From Cedecea sp000277545 (GTDB lineage: Bacteria; Pseudomonadota; Gammaproteobacteria; Enterobacterales; Enterobacteriaceae): a stretch of DNA of 64,000 nucleotides. Position numbers and translations under genes: made by a program. Of the stretch, positions 35,674-43,689 are shown in pieces. Numbering within the stretch: position 1 is the first letter of the stretch; each line of letters begins with the position of its first letter. The stretch lies in NCBI GenBank assembly GCA_050847315.1, contig CP193791.1; one strand, 5' to 3'. The notes beneath the pieces are model-generated. The model was not told where the DNA came from, ran no database searches, and worked only from the letters and a program-made list of their open reading frames with translations.

Positions 35674-35697
35674 AAGCCCCTGTTTACAGGGGCTTTG
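35674..35697. terminator. Bidirectional terminator between yqhA and gpr
   Basis: AAGCCCCTGT (35674-35683) and ACAGGGGCTT (35686-35695) form a perfect ten-base stem with a two-base gap, so in practice a four-base loop. Confidence 0.88.
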
Positions 35698-35701
35698 GCT
35701 T

Positions 35702-36742
35702 TTATTTGTCGGACGATGCCTGCCACAGATTTAGCTCGCCATCGGCGACGTGGCGGTCAATTCGCTCCAGCTCTTCTGCGGTAAAGTGCAGATTATCCAG
35801 CGCTTTCACATTCTCTTTTAGCTGTTCTGCCCGGCTGGCACCGATCAATACTGAGGTGACGCGCTCATCTTTCAGCAGCCAGCTCAGCGCCATCTGTGCC
35901 ATTGTCTGGCCACGCTCCAGCGCCATCTCGTTGAGTAAGCGCAGGCTACTGAGATTCGCCTCGGTCAGCATCTTTTCATTCAGCCCGCGAATTTTATTGC
36001 CTTCCACCTGCATCCTTGAGCCTTCCGGGATGCCGTTCAGGTATTTGCCGGTCAGCAGGCCCTGGGCGAGCGGGGTAAAGGCGATACAGCCGCTGCCGTT
36101 GTGCTGCAGCGTGTCCAGCAGGCCGCTTTTATCGACCCAGCGGTTTAACAGGTTGTAGGAGGGCTGGTGAATAAGCAGCGGAATTTTCCATTCTCGCAGC
36201 AGATCGGCCATTTTCTCTGTTCTTTCGGCGGAGTAAGAGGAGATCCCGACGTAAAGCGCTTTGCCGCTTTGCACCGCATGTGCCAGGGCGCTGGCCGTTT
36301 CTTCCATCGGCGTTCTCTCATCCACGCGATGGGAATAGAAGATATCGACATACTCCAGCCCCATGCGCTTCAGGCTCTGATCCAAACTTGCCAGCAGGTA
36401 CTTACGTGAGCCGCCGGAACCATAAGGGCCTGGCCACATGTCATACCCCGCTTTGGTGGCAATAATCAGCTCGTCGCGGTAGCTGCCAAAATCCTGCTTC
36501 AGCAGGCGGCCAAAGTTTTCTTCCGCCGAGCCCGGAGGCGGCCCGTAGTTATTCGCCAGATCGAAATGCGTAATACCCAGATCGAACGCGGTGCGCAGCA
36601 GATCGCGCTGGGACTCCAGCGGACTCACGCCGCCAAAACTGTGCCACAAGCCGAGAGAAAGCGCGGGCAGCTGCAGGCCGCTCTGGCCGCAGAAGCGATA
36701 CTGCATGGATTGATAACGCGACGGGCTGGCTTCGTAGGGCAT
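35702..36742 (-). CDS. gpr: L-glyceraldehyde 3-phosphate reductase (YghZ/Gpr)
   Basis: Predicted 346-residue aldo/keto reductase of the AKR14 group, very close to E. coli YghZ, which reduces L-glyceraldehyde 3-phosphate and methylglyoxal with NADPH. The tetrad is visible as Asp/Tyr in HFDLANNYGPP, Lys in IATKAGYDMWPGPYG and His in DIFYSHRVDE. The cofactor end is SVLIGASRAEQL. It lies downstream of the iol regulator on the same strand. A palindrome GAAACGTTGTTTC sits 30 bases before its start. Confidence 0.94.
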   Translation of the reverse strand: MPYEASPSRYQSMQYRFCGQSGLQLPALSLGLWHSFGGVSPLESQRDLLRTAFDLGITHFDLANNYGPPPGSAEENFGRLLKQDFGSYRDELIIATKAGYDMWPGPYGSGGSRKYLLASLDQSLKRMGLEYVDIFYSHRVDERTPMEETASALAHAVQSGKALYVGISSYSAERTEKMADLLREWKIPLLIHQPSYNLLNRWVDKSGLLDTLQHNGSGCIAFTPLAQGLLTGKYLNGIPEGSRMQVEGNKIRGLNEKMLTEANLSSLRLLNEMALERGQTMAQMALSWLLKDERVTSVLIGASRAEQLKENVKALDNLHFTAEELERIDRHVADGELNLWQASSDK

Positions 36743-36771
36743 GGTGTCTCCTTAGGGTAAGAGTTATTTTT

Positions 36772-36784
36772 GAAACGTTGTTTC
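36772..36784. promoter_or_regulatory. GAAAC-GTT-GTTTC inverted repeat upstream of gpr
   Basis: Perfect five-base arms with a three-base centre, located 30 bases before the gpr start. It resembles a site before iolA (GGAATGTTTGTTTC, 37866-37879) in ten of 13 positions. It could be an operator, perhaps of the neighbouring RpiR-type regulator; this is inference. Confidence 0.45.
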
Positions 36785-36821
36785 CATCTTAACCCTGCGG
36801 AGACATTCGGCAATCCGAAAA

Positions 36822-37673
36822 TCAGGCCTCCGGCGAGAGCGCGCTGTGGGGCGTGCCCTGATAATACGCGAGCGCCACCATCAGCGACTGCACCAGGCAA
36901 AGCGTGGCGGACTGCGAGCGGAAGGCGTCTACCTGCGCCTCTTTCACCACAAAACAGAGATCGCTAAACGTGGCGAATGGGCTAATTTGGCTGTCCGTGA
37001 TCACTATCTGGCGAGCGCCCGCCTGGGCGGCAATTTCACTCACCATCAGCGTCTCTTCGGCATACGGGGAGAAGCTTATCGACACCACAATATCTTTCGC
37101 TTTCACCCGGTTAACCTGCTCTCGCAGCATGCCGCCAAGCCCGTCCAGCAGCACGGCGCGGCAATCCAGATGGCTCAGAGCGTAGGTCAGATAAGCCGCC
37201 ACGCTAAAGGAGCGGCGCAGGCCGACAACGTAGATCGTGTCTGCTTCGGCCAGCAATTCCACGGCACGCTGCAGCATTTCCGGTTCGGTACGGGCGGCCA
37301 GCTGCTGCAGGGCCTGAGCATTTGAGCGGGCAAACTCCTGCAAAATATCCAGCGGGGTTTCCGGCACGGCTTCGCTGCCCAGCTCACGGAACAGCCTCGC
37401 CCGATCGGTATAGCTGGCCGTCTCTTCCACCAGATTCATGCGAAACAGCTGTTTCATTTCGTTGAACCCGCTGAAATCAAAGGCATTGGCAAAGCGGATA
37501 AGCGTTGAGGGCGGCACCTCCGCCCGTTCGGCAATGGCGGCTACGGTATCAAATGCCACGCTATTGGTGTTATCCAGCACGTAGCGGGAAACCTGCTGCA
37601 GCCTTTTGCTCAGGCCGTCGTAGCGGTCGCGGATCTGCTGCTGGAGTTCGCTCAGGGTTGTCGCGGTGGTCAA
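36822..37673 (-). CDS. iolR: RpiR/MurR-family regulator of the inositol locus (IolR-type)
   Basis: Predicted 283-residue regulator. The N-terminal helix-turn-helix domain (about 1-77) has VAFDTVAAIAERAEVPPSTL and IRFANAFDFSGFNEMKQLF. The SIS sugar-phosphate-binding domain (about 120-260) has TIYVVGLRRSFSVAAYLTYA. I placed the start at TTG 37673 because GAGGA lies seven bases upstream and the length then fits the family; the frame continues upstream without an obvious ATG and Shine-Dalgarno. It is divergent from iolA and most likely represses the iol genes until an inositol-derived ligand binds. IolR naming rests on position and family. Confidence 0.85.
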   Translation of the reverse strand: MTTATTLSELQQQIRDRYDGLSKRLQQVSRYVLDNTNSVAFDTVAAIAERAEVPPSTLIRFANAFDFSGFNEMKQLFRMNLVEETASYTDRARLFRELGSEAVPETPLDILQEFARSNAQALQQLAARTEPEMLQRAVELLAEADTIYVVGLRRSFSVAAYLTYALSHLDCRAVLLDGLGGMLREQVNRVKAKDIVVSISFSPYAEETLMVSEIAAQAGARQIVITDSQISPFATFSDLCFVVKEAQVDAFRSQSATLCLVQSLMVALAYYQGTPHSALSPEA

Positions 37674-37820
37674 TTTGCCATCCTCAAAAGTATTCGCTGA
37701 AACGTATTTAAGCGTAGTACTGGCAAAAATGAAACAGATGCACCAAAACTGGCGGGGGCTGAAACGACACTGACGTCTCAGTCTTTGCACCTCATTCTGC
37801 GGGTTAACATAAAAACGAAG

Positions 37821-37841
37821 TGTTGATCACAATAATCAACA
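37821..37841. promoter_or_regulatory. TGTTGAT-N7-ATCAACA inverted repeat in the iolR-iolA region
   Basis: Perfect seven-base arms (37821-37827 and 37835-37841) with a seven-base spacer, about 80 bases before the iolA start. The size and position fit a dimeric repressor or activator site. AAAATGRAA words shared with the iolG upstream region lie nearby (37726 and 37860). Confidence 0.5.
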
Positions 37842-37922
37842 TTTATTTTATTTGAACTTAAAATGGAATGTTTGTTTCATATACAGTGTTCGGGAGACAA
37901 CCCTAACAGCAAGAGGCCAGAG

Positions 37923-39428
37923 ATGGAGACGGTAGCGAATTTTATCCACGGTGAATGCGTCGCGGGCGAAGGCCAGCGGGTACAGGCGATCTTTAACCCG
38001 GCGACCGGCGCGCAGATCCGCCAGGTCGCCATGAGCACGGCCAGGCAGACGGAGCAGGCCATTGCCGCTGCCCAGCAGGCGTTTCCAGGCTGGGCTCGCC
38101 AGTCTCCGCTCAAGCGCGCCCGCGTGATGTTCCGCTTTAAAAGCCTGCTTGAGGAACACATGGACGGCCTGGCGAAGCTCATCAGCGAAGAGCACGGCAA
38201 GGTTTATTCTGACGCGGTGGGCGAACTGACCCGCGGCCTTGAAGTGGTGGAATTCGCCTGCGGCATCCCGCATCTGCAAAAAGGTGAGCATTCGGCTAAC
38301 GTGGGTACGGGCGTGGACAGCCATTCTCTGATGCAGCCGCTTGGCGTCTGTGCGGGGATCACGCCGTTTAATTTCCCGGCAATGGTGCCGATGTGGATGT
38401 TCCCTATCGCGCTGGCAACCGGGAATACCTTTGTGCTCAAACCGTCGGAAAAAGATCCGTCTCTGTCGCTGCGTCTGGCTCAGTTGCTGAAGGAAGCCGG
38501 GCTGCCGGACGGCGTGTTTAACGTGGTGCAGGGCGATAAAGAAGCCGTGGACGTATTGCTGACCGACCCAAGGATTCAGGCCGTTAGCTTTGTCGGCTCT
38601 ACGCCGATTGCCGAATACATTTACCAGACCGCTTCTGCCCACGGCAAGCGCTGTCAGGCGCTGGGCGGGGCGAAAAACCACTGTATTTTGATGCCGGATG
38701 CCGATCTGGAGATGGCAACTAACGCCATTATGGGGGCGGCTTTTGGTGCCGCGGGGGAACGCTGCATGGCGCTTTCGGTGGTGGTTGCCGTGGGGGATGA
38801 AACCGCAGATGCGCTGTGTGCTGGGCTGGAAAAACAGCTTGCTACGCTGCGTGTGGGGCCGGGCCTTGGGCAGGAGCCGGAAAACGAAATGGGGCCGCTC
38901 ATTTCTGCACCGCACCGGGCCAAAGTGCTGGGCTATATTGATAGCGGAGAGCAGCAGGGCGCGACGCTGCGCGTGGACGGTCGGGGCCTCAGGCTGGCAG
39001 GCCATGAAGGCGGCTATTTTGTTGGCCCAACGCTGTTTGACCATGTCACGCCTGAGATGACCATTTATAAAGAAGAGATTTTCGGCCCGGTACTGAGCGT
39101 GGTGCGCGTGCCGGATTACGCCAGCGCGCTGGAACTGATCAACAAGCACGAATACGGCAACGGCACGGCGATTTTTACCCGTGACGGTGGTACCGCAAGG
39201 CGATTCACCGAAGAAGTTCTGGTGGGCATGGTCGGCGTGAACGTGCCTATCCCGGTGCCGATGGCTTTCCACAGCTTTGGCGGCTGGAAGCGTTCTATCT
39301 TCGGGCCGCTGAACGTGCACGGCAGCGACGGCGTGCGTTTCTATACGCGGATGAAAACCGTCACCGCTCGCTGGCCGGAAACCAGCCATCAGCAAGGATC
39401 TGCATTCTCAATGCCGACGCTGGGCTAA
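37923..39428 (+). CDS. iolA: Methylmalonate-semialdehyde dehydrogenase (CoA-acylating) IolA
   Basis: Predicted 501-residue aldehyde dehydrogenase that converts malonic semialdehyde to acetyl-CoA and CO2, the last step of inositol degradation. The catalytic Cys281 lies in AAGERCMALS, preceded by the Glu-free LGGAKNHCILMPDAD typical of the CoA-dependent class, and the Asn of GITPFNFPAM is present. The start METVANFIHG has GAGG six bases upstream; the frame's earlier ATG precedes it by 20 residues unlike the family. It is the first gene of the iolA-iolD unit, 11 bases from iolD. Confidence 0.96.
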   Translation: METVANFIHGECVAGEGQRVQAIFNPATGAQIRQVAMSTARQTEQAIAAAQQAFPGWARQSPLKRARVMFRFKSLLEEHMDGLAKLISEEHGKVYSDAVGELTRGLEVVEFACGIPHLQKGEHSANVGTGVDSHSLMQPLGVCAGITPFNFPAMVPMWMFPIALATGNTFVLKPSEKDPSLSLRLAQLLKEAGLPDGVFNVVQGDKEAVDVLLTDPRIQAVSFVGSTPIAEYIYQTASAHGKRCQALGGAKNHCILMPDADLEMATNAIMGAAFGAAGERCMALSVVVAVGDETADALCAGLEKQLATLRVGPGLGQEPENEMGPLISAPHRAKVLGYIDSGEQQGATLRVDGRGLRLAGHEGGYFVGPTLFDHVTPEMTIYKEEIFGPVLSVVRVPDYASALELINKHEYGNGTAIFTRDGGTARRFTEEVLVGMVGVNVPIPVPMAFHSFGGWKRSIFGPLNVHGSDGVRFYTRMKTVTARWPETSHQQGSAFSMPTLG

Positions 39429-39439
39429 GGGGAGGAAAG

Positions 39440-41368
39440 ATGACCACACACCGCATGACCATGGCGCAGGCGCTGGTCAGGTTTTTAAACCAGCAGTACG
39501 TTGAAATCGACGGGCAGGAAGCGCCCTTTGTGGAAGGCGTAATGACCATTTTCGGGCACGGCAACGTGCTCGGGCTTGGGCAGGCGCTGGAGGAGGACCC
39601 CGGCCACCTGAAGGTGCATCAGGGCTGTAACGAACAGGGCATGGCGCATATCGCCACCGGCTTCGCTAAGCAACACCGGCGGCAGCGTATTTACGCCGTG
39701 ACTTCATCCGTGGGGCCGGGGGCAGCCAATATGGTGACTGCCGCCGCAACGGCCACCGCCAACCGTATTCCGCTTCTGCTCTTGCCCGGCGATATTTACG
39801 CCAGCCGCCAGCCGGACCCGGTGCTCCAGCAAATCGAGCAGTTTCATGACCTGAGCATTAGCACCAACGACTGCTTCCGGCCGGTGTCCCGTTACTGGGA
39901 CAGAATCAACCGCCCGGAACAGCTGATGAGCGCCATGATTAGCGCCATGCGAGTGCTTACTAACCCTGCGGATACCGGCGCGGTAACGATTTGCCTGCCG
40001 CAGGATGTGCAGGGTGAAGCCTGGGATTATCCGCAAAGCTTCTTTGCCCGGCGAGTGCACCATATCGAGCGGCGTCCGCCGGATGAAAATCGGCTACATG
40101 CCGCGCTAAAGCTCATTGCCAGCAAGCGTCGTCCACTGGTTATTTGCGGCGGTGGGGTTCGCTATTCCGGCGCGCATCAGGTTTTTCAGGATTTTGTGGA
40201 ACGCTTCGGGCTACCGTTTGCCGAAACCCAGGCCGGAAAAGGTGCGCTTGTAAGCGAGCACTCACTTAATCTGGGAGGCCTCGGCGTGACGGGCGGCCTG
40301 GCGGCTAACCTACTGGCCCCGCAGGCGGATTTAATCATCGGCGTAGGCACCCGGCTGACCGACTTTACCACCGGCTCTAAATCGCTGTTTTCACCCGAGG
40401 CTGAGTACCTGCTGCTAAACGTAGCCGAATTCGACGCCCTGAAGCTGGACGCCACGCCGCTGGTGGCCGATGCCCGGATTGGGCTAGAGCAGTTGACTGC
40501 CGGGCTGCATCAGGCTGGCTATCACGCCGCCTGGCAGAACGAAGCTGCTAACGCTCAAGCGGCCTGGCGCGAGGAGTGCCAGCGGCTGTGGACTCGGCAA
40601 TGGCAGGCGGGAGAAGTCCCTGAAGTGGCGGGCCATCTGGACGAAACGTTGCAGGAATACAGCCGTGAGCTAGGTACGTCATTGACTCAAACCCGCGTGC
40701 TGGGCCTGGTGAATCAGCATATTGAAGACGACGCTATCGTGGTGGGCGCGGCGGGTTCGCTGCCGGGGGATTTACAGCGCCTGTGGCAGGTAAAAACGCC
40801 GGACAGCTATCACCTCGAATACGGCTATTCGTGTATGGGCTACGAGATTGCCGCGGCGGTTGGGGCAAAGCTCGCGAAGCCGCAGCAGCCAGTGTATGCG
40901 ATGGTGGGGGACGGTTCTTACCTGATGCTGCATTCCGAGCTGCAAACCGCCGTGCAGGAAGGGATAAAAATCACCATTCTGCTGTTCGATAATGCCGGGT
41001 TCGGCTGCATCAATAACCTGCAGATGGGCCACGGCATGGGCAGTTTTGGTACCGAAAACCGCCATCGAAATCCACACAGCGGCAGGCTGGATGGCCCGCT
41101 GGTGAAGGTCGATTTTGCCCAAAATGCCGAAAGCTACGGCTGCAAAGCCTGGCGGGTCAATAGCGAGGCGGAGCTGCTTGCCGCGCTGGAGGCATCCCGG
41201 CATGAGCCTGGGCCAACGCTGCTGGATATCAAAGTGCTGCCTAAAACTATGACCCACGACTACCAAGCCTGGTGGCGCACCGGAGACGCTCAGGTTGCTC
41301 GCTCGAGCACGGTGGCCGATGCCGCTGAACAAACCGCCGCTAAGCTCAAAAACGCCCGTCAGTACTAA
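39440..41368 (+). CDS. iolD: 3D-(3,5/4)-trihydroxycyclohexane-1,2-dione hydrolase IolD
   Basis: Predicted 642-residue thiamine-diphosphate enzyme that opens the ring of the diketone made by IolE, giving 5-deoxy-glucuronate. The N-terminal activating Glu is in GCNEQGMAHIATGFA. The TPP/Mg motif GDGS (about 491) through the downstream Asn (about 517, FDNAGFGC) is intact. The middle domain is the usual TPP-enzyme Rossmann-like fold. GGGGAGG precedes the ATG. A hairpin with a T-rich tail ends the iolA-iolD transcript. Confidence 0.96.
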   Translation: MTTHRMTMAQALVRFLNQQYVEIDGQEAPFVEGVMTIFGHGNVLGLGQALEEDPGHLKVHQGCNEQGMAHIATGFAKQHRRQRIYAVTSSVGPGAANMVTAAATATANRIPLLLLPGDIYASRQPDPVLQQIEQFHDLSISTNDCFRPVSRYWDRINRPEQLMSAMISAMRVLTNPADTGAVTICLPQDVQGEAWDYPQSFFARRVHHIERRPPDENRLHAALKLIASKRRPLVICGGGVRYSGAHQVFQDFVERFGLPFAETQAGKGALVSEHSLNLGGLGVTGGLAANLLAPQADLIIGVGTRLTDFTTGSKSLFSPEAEYLLLNVAEFDALKLDATPLVADARIGLEQLTAGLHQAGYHAAWQNEAANAQAAWREECQRLWTRQWQAGEVPEVAGHLDETLQEYSRELGTSLTQTRVLGLVNQHIEDDAIVVGAAGSLPGDLQRLWQVKTPDSYHLEYGYSCMGYEIAAAVGAKLAKPQQPVYAMVGDGSYLMLHSELQTAVQEGIKITILLFDNAGFGCINNLQMGHGMGSFGTENRHRNPHSGRLDGPLVKVDFAQNAESYGCKAWRVNSEAELLAALEASRHEPGPTLLDIKVLPKTMTHDYQAWWRTGDAQVARSSTVADAAEQTAAKLKNARQY

Positions 41369-41376
41369 CCCTTCAG

Positions 41377-41416
41377 CATTCCGCTGGACTGTCTGGCGGA
41401 ATGTTTATTTCATTTT
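41377..41416 (+). terminator. Terminator of iolA-iolD
   Basis: CATTCCGC (41377-41384) pairs with GCGGAATG (41396-41403), followed by a T-rich stretch. The rest of the gap to iolG (to 41686) holds inverted repeats that look regulatory. Confidence 0.75.
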
Positions 41417-41556
41417 TGCTTTATTCTCTTCTCGTACTGGAGCATGGGCGCGCTCTTCCTCTCAAATCCCTTCTCTGTGCAGGTTTTAATTCATTCGGCG
41501 TTGTGATTTTGCTAACAAAATACAGCCGATAAATTATCAAAATGTTAACCTCTGCG

Positions 41557-41607
41557 CAAAAATGAAACTTTCACTCTGCATTAAAATGAAATAAATGTTT
41601 TATTTAA
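41557..41607. promoter_or_regulatory. Candidate operators upstream of iolG
   Basis: Two inverted repeats lie side by side: TGAAA-C-TTTCA (41563-41573) and AAATAAA-TGT-TTTATTT (around 41589-41605). Both contain or follow the word AAAATGAAA, also found near the iolR-iolA promoters. This is the likely promoter region of the long iolG-iolB operon. Confidence 0.5.
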
Positions 41608-41686
41608 GGCGTCGTTATTCAGCTGCATGTGAAAGCCGGAAGATCCGGCTCATGACCCTACTGCAACACCACTTTCGGGAGCCGCC

Positions 41687-42673
41687 ATGTTTAACATTGC
41701 TTTACTGGGCGCGGGCCGTATCGGCCAAATCCACGCCGCCAATATTGCCGCCCATCCCCATTCCACCCTCTGGTCCGTTGTCGATCCTAATGCAGAAAAC
41801 GCCGTGCGCATTGCCGAAAAATACCAGGCGCGCCAGCAGAGCGTTGCCGAGGCGATGAGCGACCCGGAGGTTCATGCGGTGCTGATCGCCTCGGCGACCG
41901 ACACTCACGCTGACCTGATTGAGCTTGCCGCCAAACACGGCAAAGCGATCTTCTGTGAAAAGCCGGTGCATTTGGATCTGGCCCGCGTGCGCGACTGCCT
42001 GAAAGTGGTGAAAGCTCATAATGTGCCGCTGTTTATCGGCTTTAACCGCCGCTTTGACCCTCAGTTCCGCAAGCTGAAAAACGAAGCGCTACAGGGGCGC
42101 ATCGGCACGCCGGAATCGCTGGTGATTATCTCCCGCGACCCGTCGCCGCCGCCCGCTGAATATGTGCGTGTCTCCGGCGGCATGTTCCGCGACATGACCA
42201 TTCACGACTTTGATATGGCTCGCTTCATCATGGGCGAAGAGCCGGTGGCCGTGTATGCCCAGGGCAGCAATCTGGTAGATCCGGCGATTGGTGAGGCAGG
42301 CGACATCGACACTGCTTTTATCGTCCTGAAATATGCCTCCGGGGCGCTGGCGACCATTGTGAACAGCCGCCGCTCGGCCTATGGCTACGACCAGCGTCTG
42401 GAGCTGCACGGCGCTAAGGGCCTGCTAACAGCGGGCAATATCCTGGAAAACCAGGTTCAATTCTTTGGCGACGGCGGGAACACCAGCGCGTTGCCAGAAC
42501 ACTTCTTCCTCCAGCGCTACAAAGATGCCTACGCCGCCGAATGGCAGCACTTTGTTGCCGTCCTGCGCGGCGAGGCCAAACCCGAGTGCAGCGGCGATGA
42601 CGGTGAACGCGCCCTGTACCTGGCCGACAAGGCGCTGGAGTCACTGCGTAGCCAGCGCGAAGTTGCTTTGTAA
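41687..42673 (+). CDS. iolG: Inositol 2-dehydrogenase IolG
   Basis: Predicted 328-residue Gfo/Idh/MocA oxidoreductase that oxidises myo-inositol to 2-keto-myo-inositol (scyllo-inosose) with NAD. The Rossmann motif LGAGRIGQIH (about 7-16), the catalytic Lys in CEKPVHLDL (about 95-103) and the Asp/His pair of MTIHDFDMARF (about 170-180) are intact. CGGGAG precedes the ATG. It opens the second iol operon. It is the better candidate for IolG of the two Gfo/Idh genes here, by family resemblance. Confidence 0.92.
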   Translation: MFNIALLGAGRIGQIHAANIAAHPHSTLWSVVDPNAENAVRIAEKYQARQQSVAEAMSDPEVHAVLIASATDTHADLIELAAKHGKAIFCEKPVHLDLARVRDCLKVVKAHNVPLFIGFNRRFDPQFRKLKNEALQGRIGTPESLVIISRDPSPPPAEYVRVSGGMFRDMTIHDFDMARFIMGEEPVAVYAQGSNLVDPAIGEAGDIDTAFIVLKYASGALATIVNSRRSAYGYDQRLELHGAKGLLTAGNILENQVQFFGDGGNTSALPEHFFLQRYKDAYAAEWQHFVAVLRGEAKPECSGDDGERALYLADKALESLRSQREVAL

Positions 42674-42708
42674 CCTCCGAAGACCCTACACGTAGAAGAG
42701 AGATAACA

Positions 42709-43638
42709 ATGAAAAAGCTGATCCTCGCCGCCCTCATCGCCCTGACCACGGCTCCGGCGCTGGCCGAAAACGAACAGATTGTTTTTAGCACCCCCAACCT
42801 TGCGATGCCGTTTGAAGTGCATATGCAGCGCACCGCCGTGCAGGCCGCCAAAGAGATGGGCGTCAAGCTGCAGGTTCTCGACAGCCAGGGCAGCTCTCCT
42901 AAGCAGGTCGCGGACCTGGAAAACGCCATCACCCGTGGCGCTCAGGGCTTTATCGTTTCGCCAAACGACGTTAACGCCGTGTCGAGCGCGGTAGGGGAAA
43001 TTCAGGATGCCAAGCTGCCGGTGGTGACACTCGACCGCTCGGTTGTTAGCGATAAGCCGGTGCCGCACTTTGGTGCCAACAACTATAAAGGCGGCCAGGC
43101 GGTGGCGGACTTTGTGAAAGCCAAATTCCCTGACGGCGCGGACATCGTGCTGCTGACCGGGCAGCCTGGCTCCTCCTCCAATATCGAACGTACTAAAGGG
43201 ATCCGCGATGGTCTGAAAGCCGGGGGCGATAAATACAAGATCGTCGCCGATCAGACCGGGAACTGGATGCGTTCCGAAGGCATGCGCATCGTTGAAAGCG
43301 TTCTGCCGTCTCTGCCGAAAAAGCCTCAGGTGATCCTCTCCGCCAACGACGATATGGCGCTCGGCGCGATTGAAGCGCTGCAGGGCCAGGGCATGAAGCC
43401 GGGTGAAGTGCTGGTGACCGGCTTTGACGCAGTGCCGGAAGCGCTGGCCCGCGTACGCGATGGCTGGATGGCGGCAACCGCCGATCAGCGCCCTGGTTTT
43501 GCGGTGAAAACGGCGATGAGCCAGCTGGTGGCCAACATCCGCGAGAAGAAGGCGATTACCGGGGCAGATTACGCGCCCACGATGATCACCAAAGATAACC
43601 TCGATCAAGCAGAGCGTATCGGCGAAGCCGGCAAATAA
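42709..43638 (+). CDS. Sugar-type ABC transporter substrate-binding protein (probably inositol)
   Basis: Predicted 309-residue periplasmic protein of the ribose/RbsB-like cluster with a 19-residue signal peptide (cleavage after PALA). Two-lobed fold signatures include FVSPND-like GFIVSPNDVNAVSSA, LDRSVV (about 110) and ILSANDDMALGAIEAL (about 210-225), with GFDAVPEAL near the hinge. Aromatic and Asp/Arg residues typical of sugar binding are present. Its place between iolG and the transporter ATPase makes myo-inositol the likely ligand. Confidence 0.88.
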   Translation: MKKLILAALIALTTAPALAENEQIVFSTPNLAMPFEVHMQRTAVQAAKEMGVKLQVLDSQGSSPKQVADLENAITRGAQGFIVSPNDVNAVSSAVGEIQDAKLPVVTLDRSVVSDKPVPHFGANNYKGGQAVADFVKAKFPDGADIVLLTGQPGSSSNIERTKGIRDGLKAGGDKYKIVADQTGNWMRSEGMRIVESVLPSLPKKPQVILSANDDMALGAIEALQGQGMKPGEVLVTGFDAVPEALARVRDGWMAATADQRPGFAVKTAMSQLVANIREKKAITGADYAPTMITKDNLDQAERIGEAGK

Positions 43639-43648
43639 ATCTGAACGT

Positions 43649-43670
43649 GCCCGTCCGCCTGCGGGCGGGC
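43649..43670 (+). promoter_or_regulatory. Intercistronic hairpin after the binding-protein gene
   Basis: GCCCGTCCGC (43649-43658) pairs with GCGGGCGGGC (43661-43670). There is no T-run, so it looks like an mRNA-stabilising stem. Such stems raise the yield of the binding protein over the membrane parts. Confidence 0.65.
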
Positions 43671-43689
43671 GCAACAGAGGAGCAGTCTG

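Noticed and set aside
37815..37845. CRP site before iolA
   Set aside because: TGATCACA is present but the TGTGA-N6-TCACA layout is not.
37848..39395. 515-codon open frame on the minus strand opposite iolA
   Set aside because: It mirrors the codon pattern of iolA, has no ribosome-binding site and its translation is His/Arg-rich shadow sequence.
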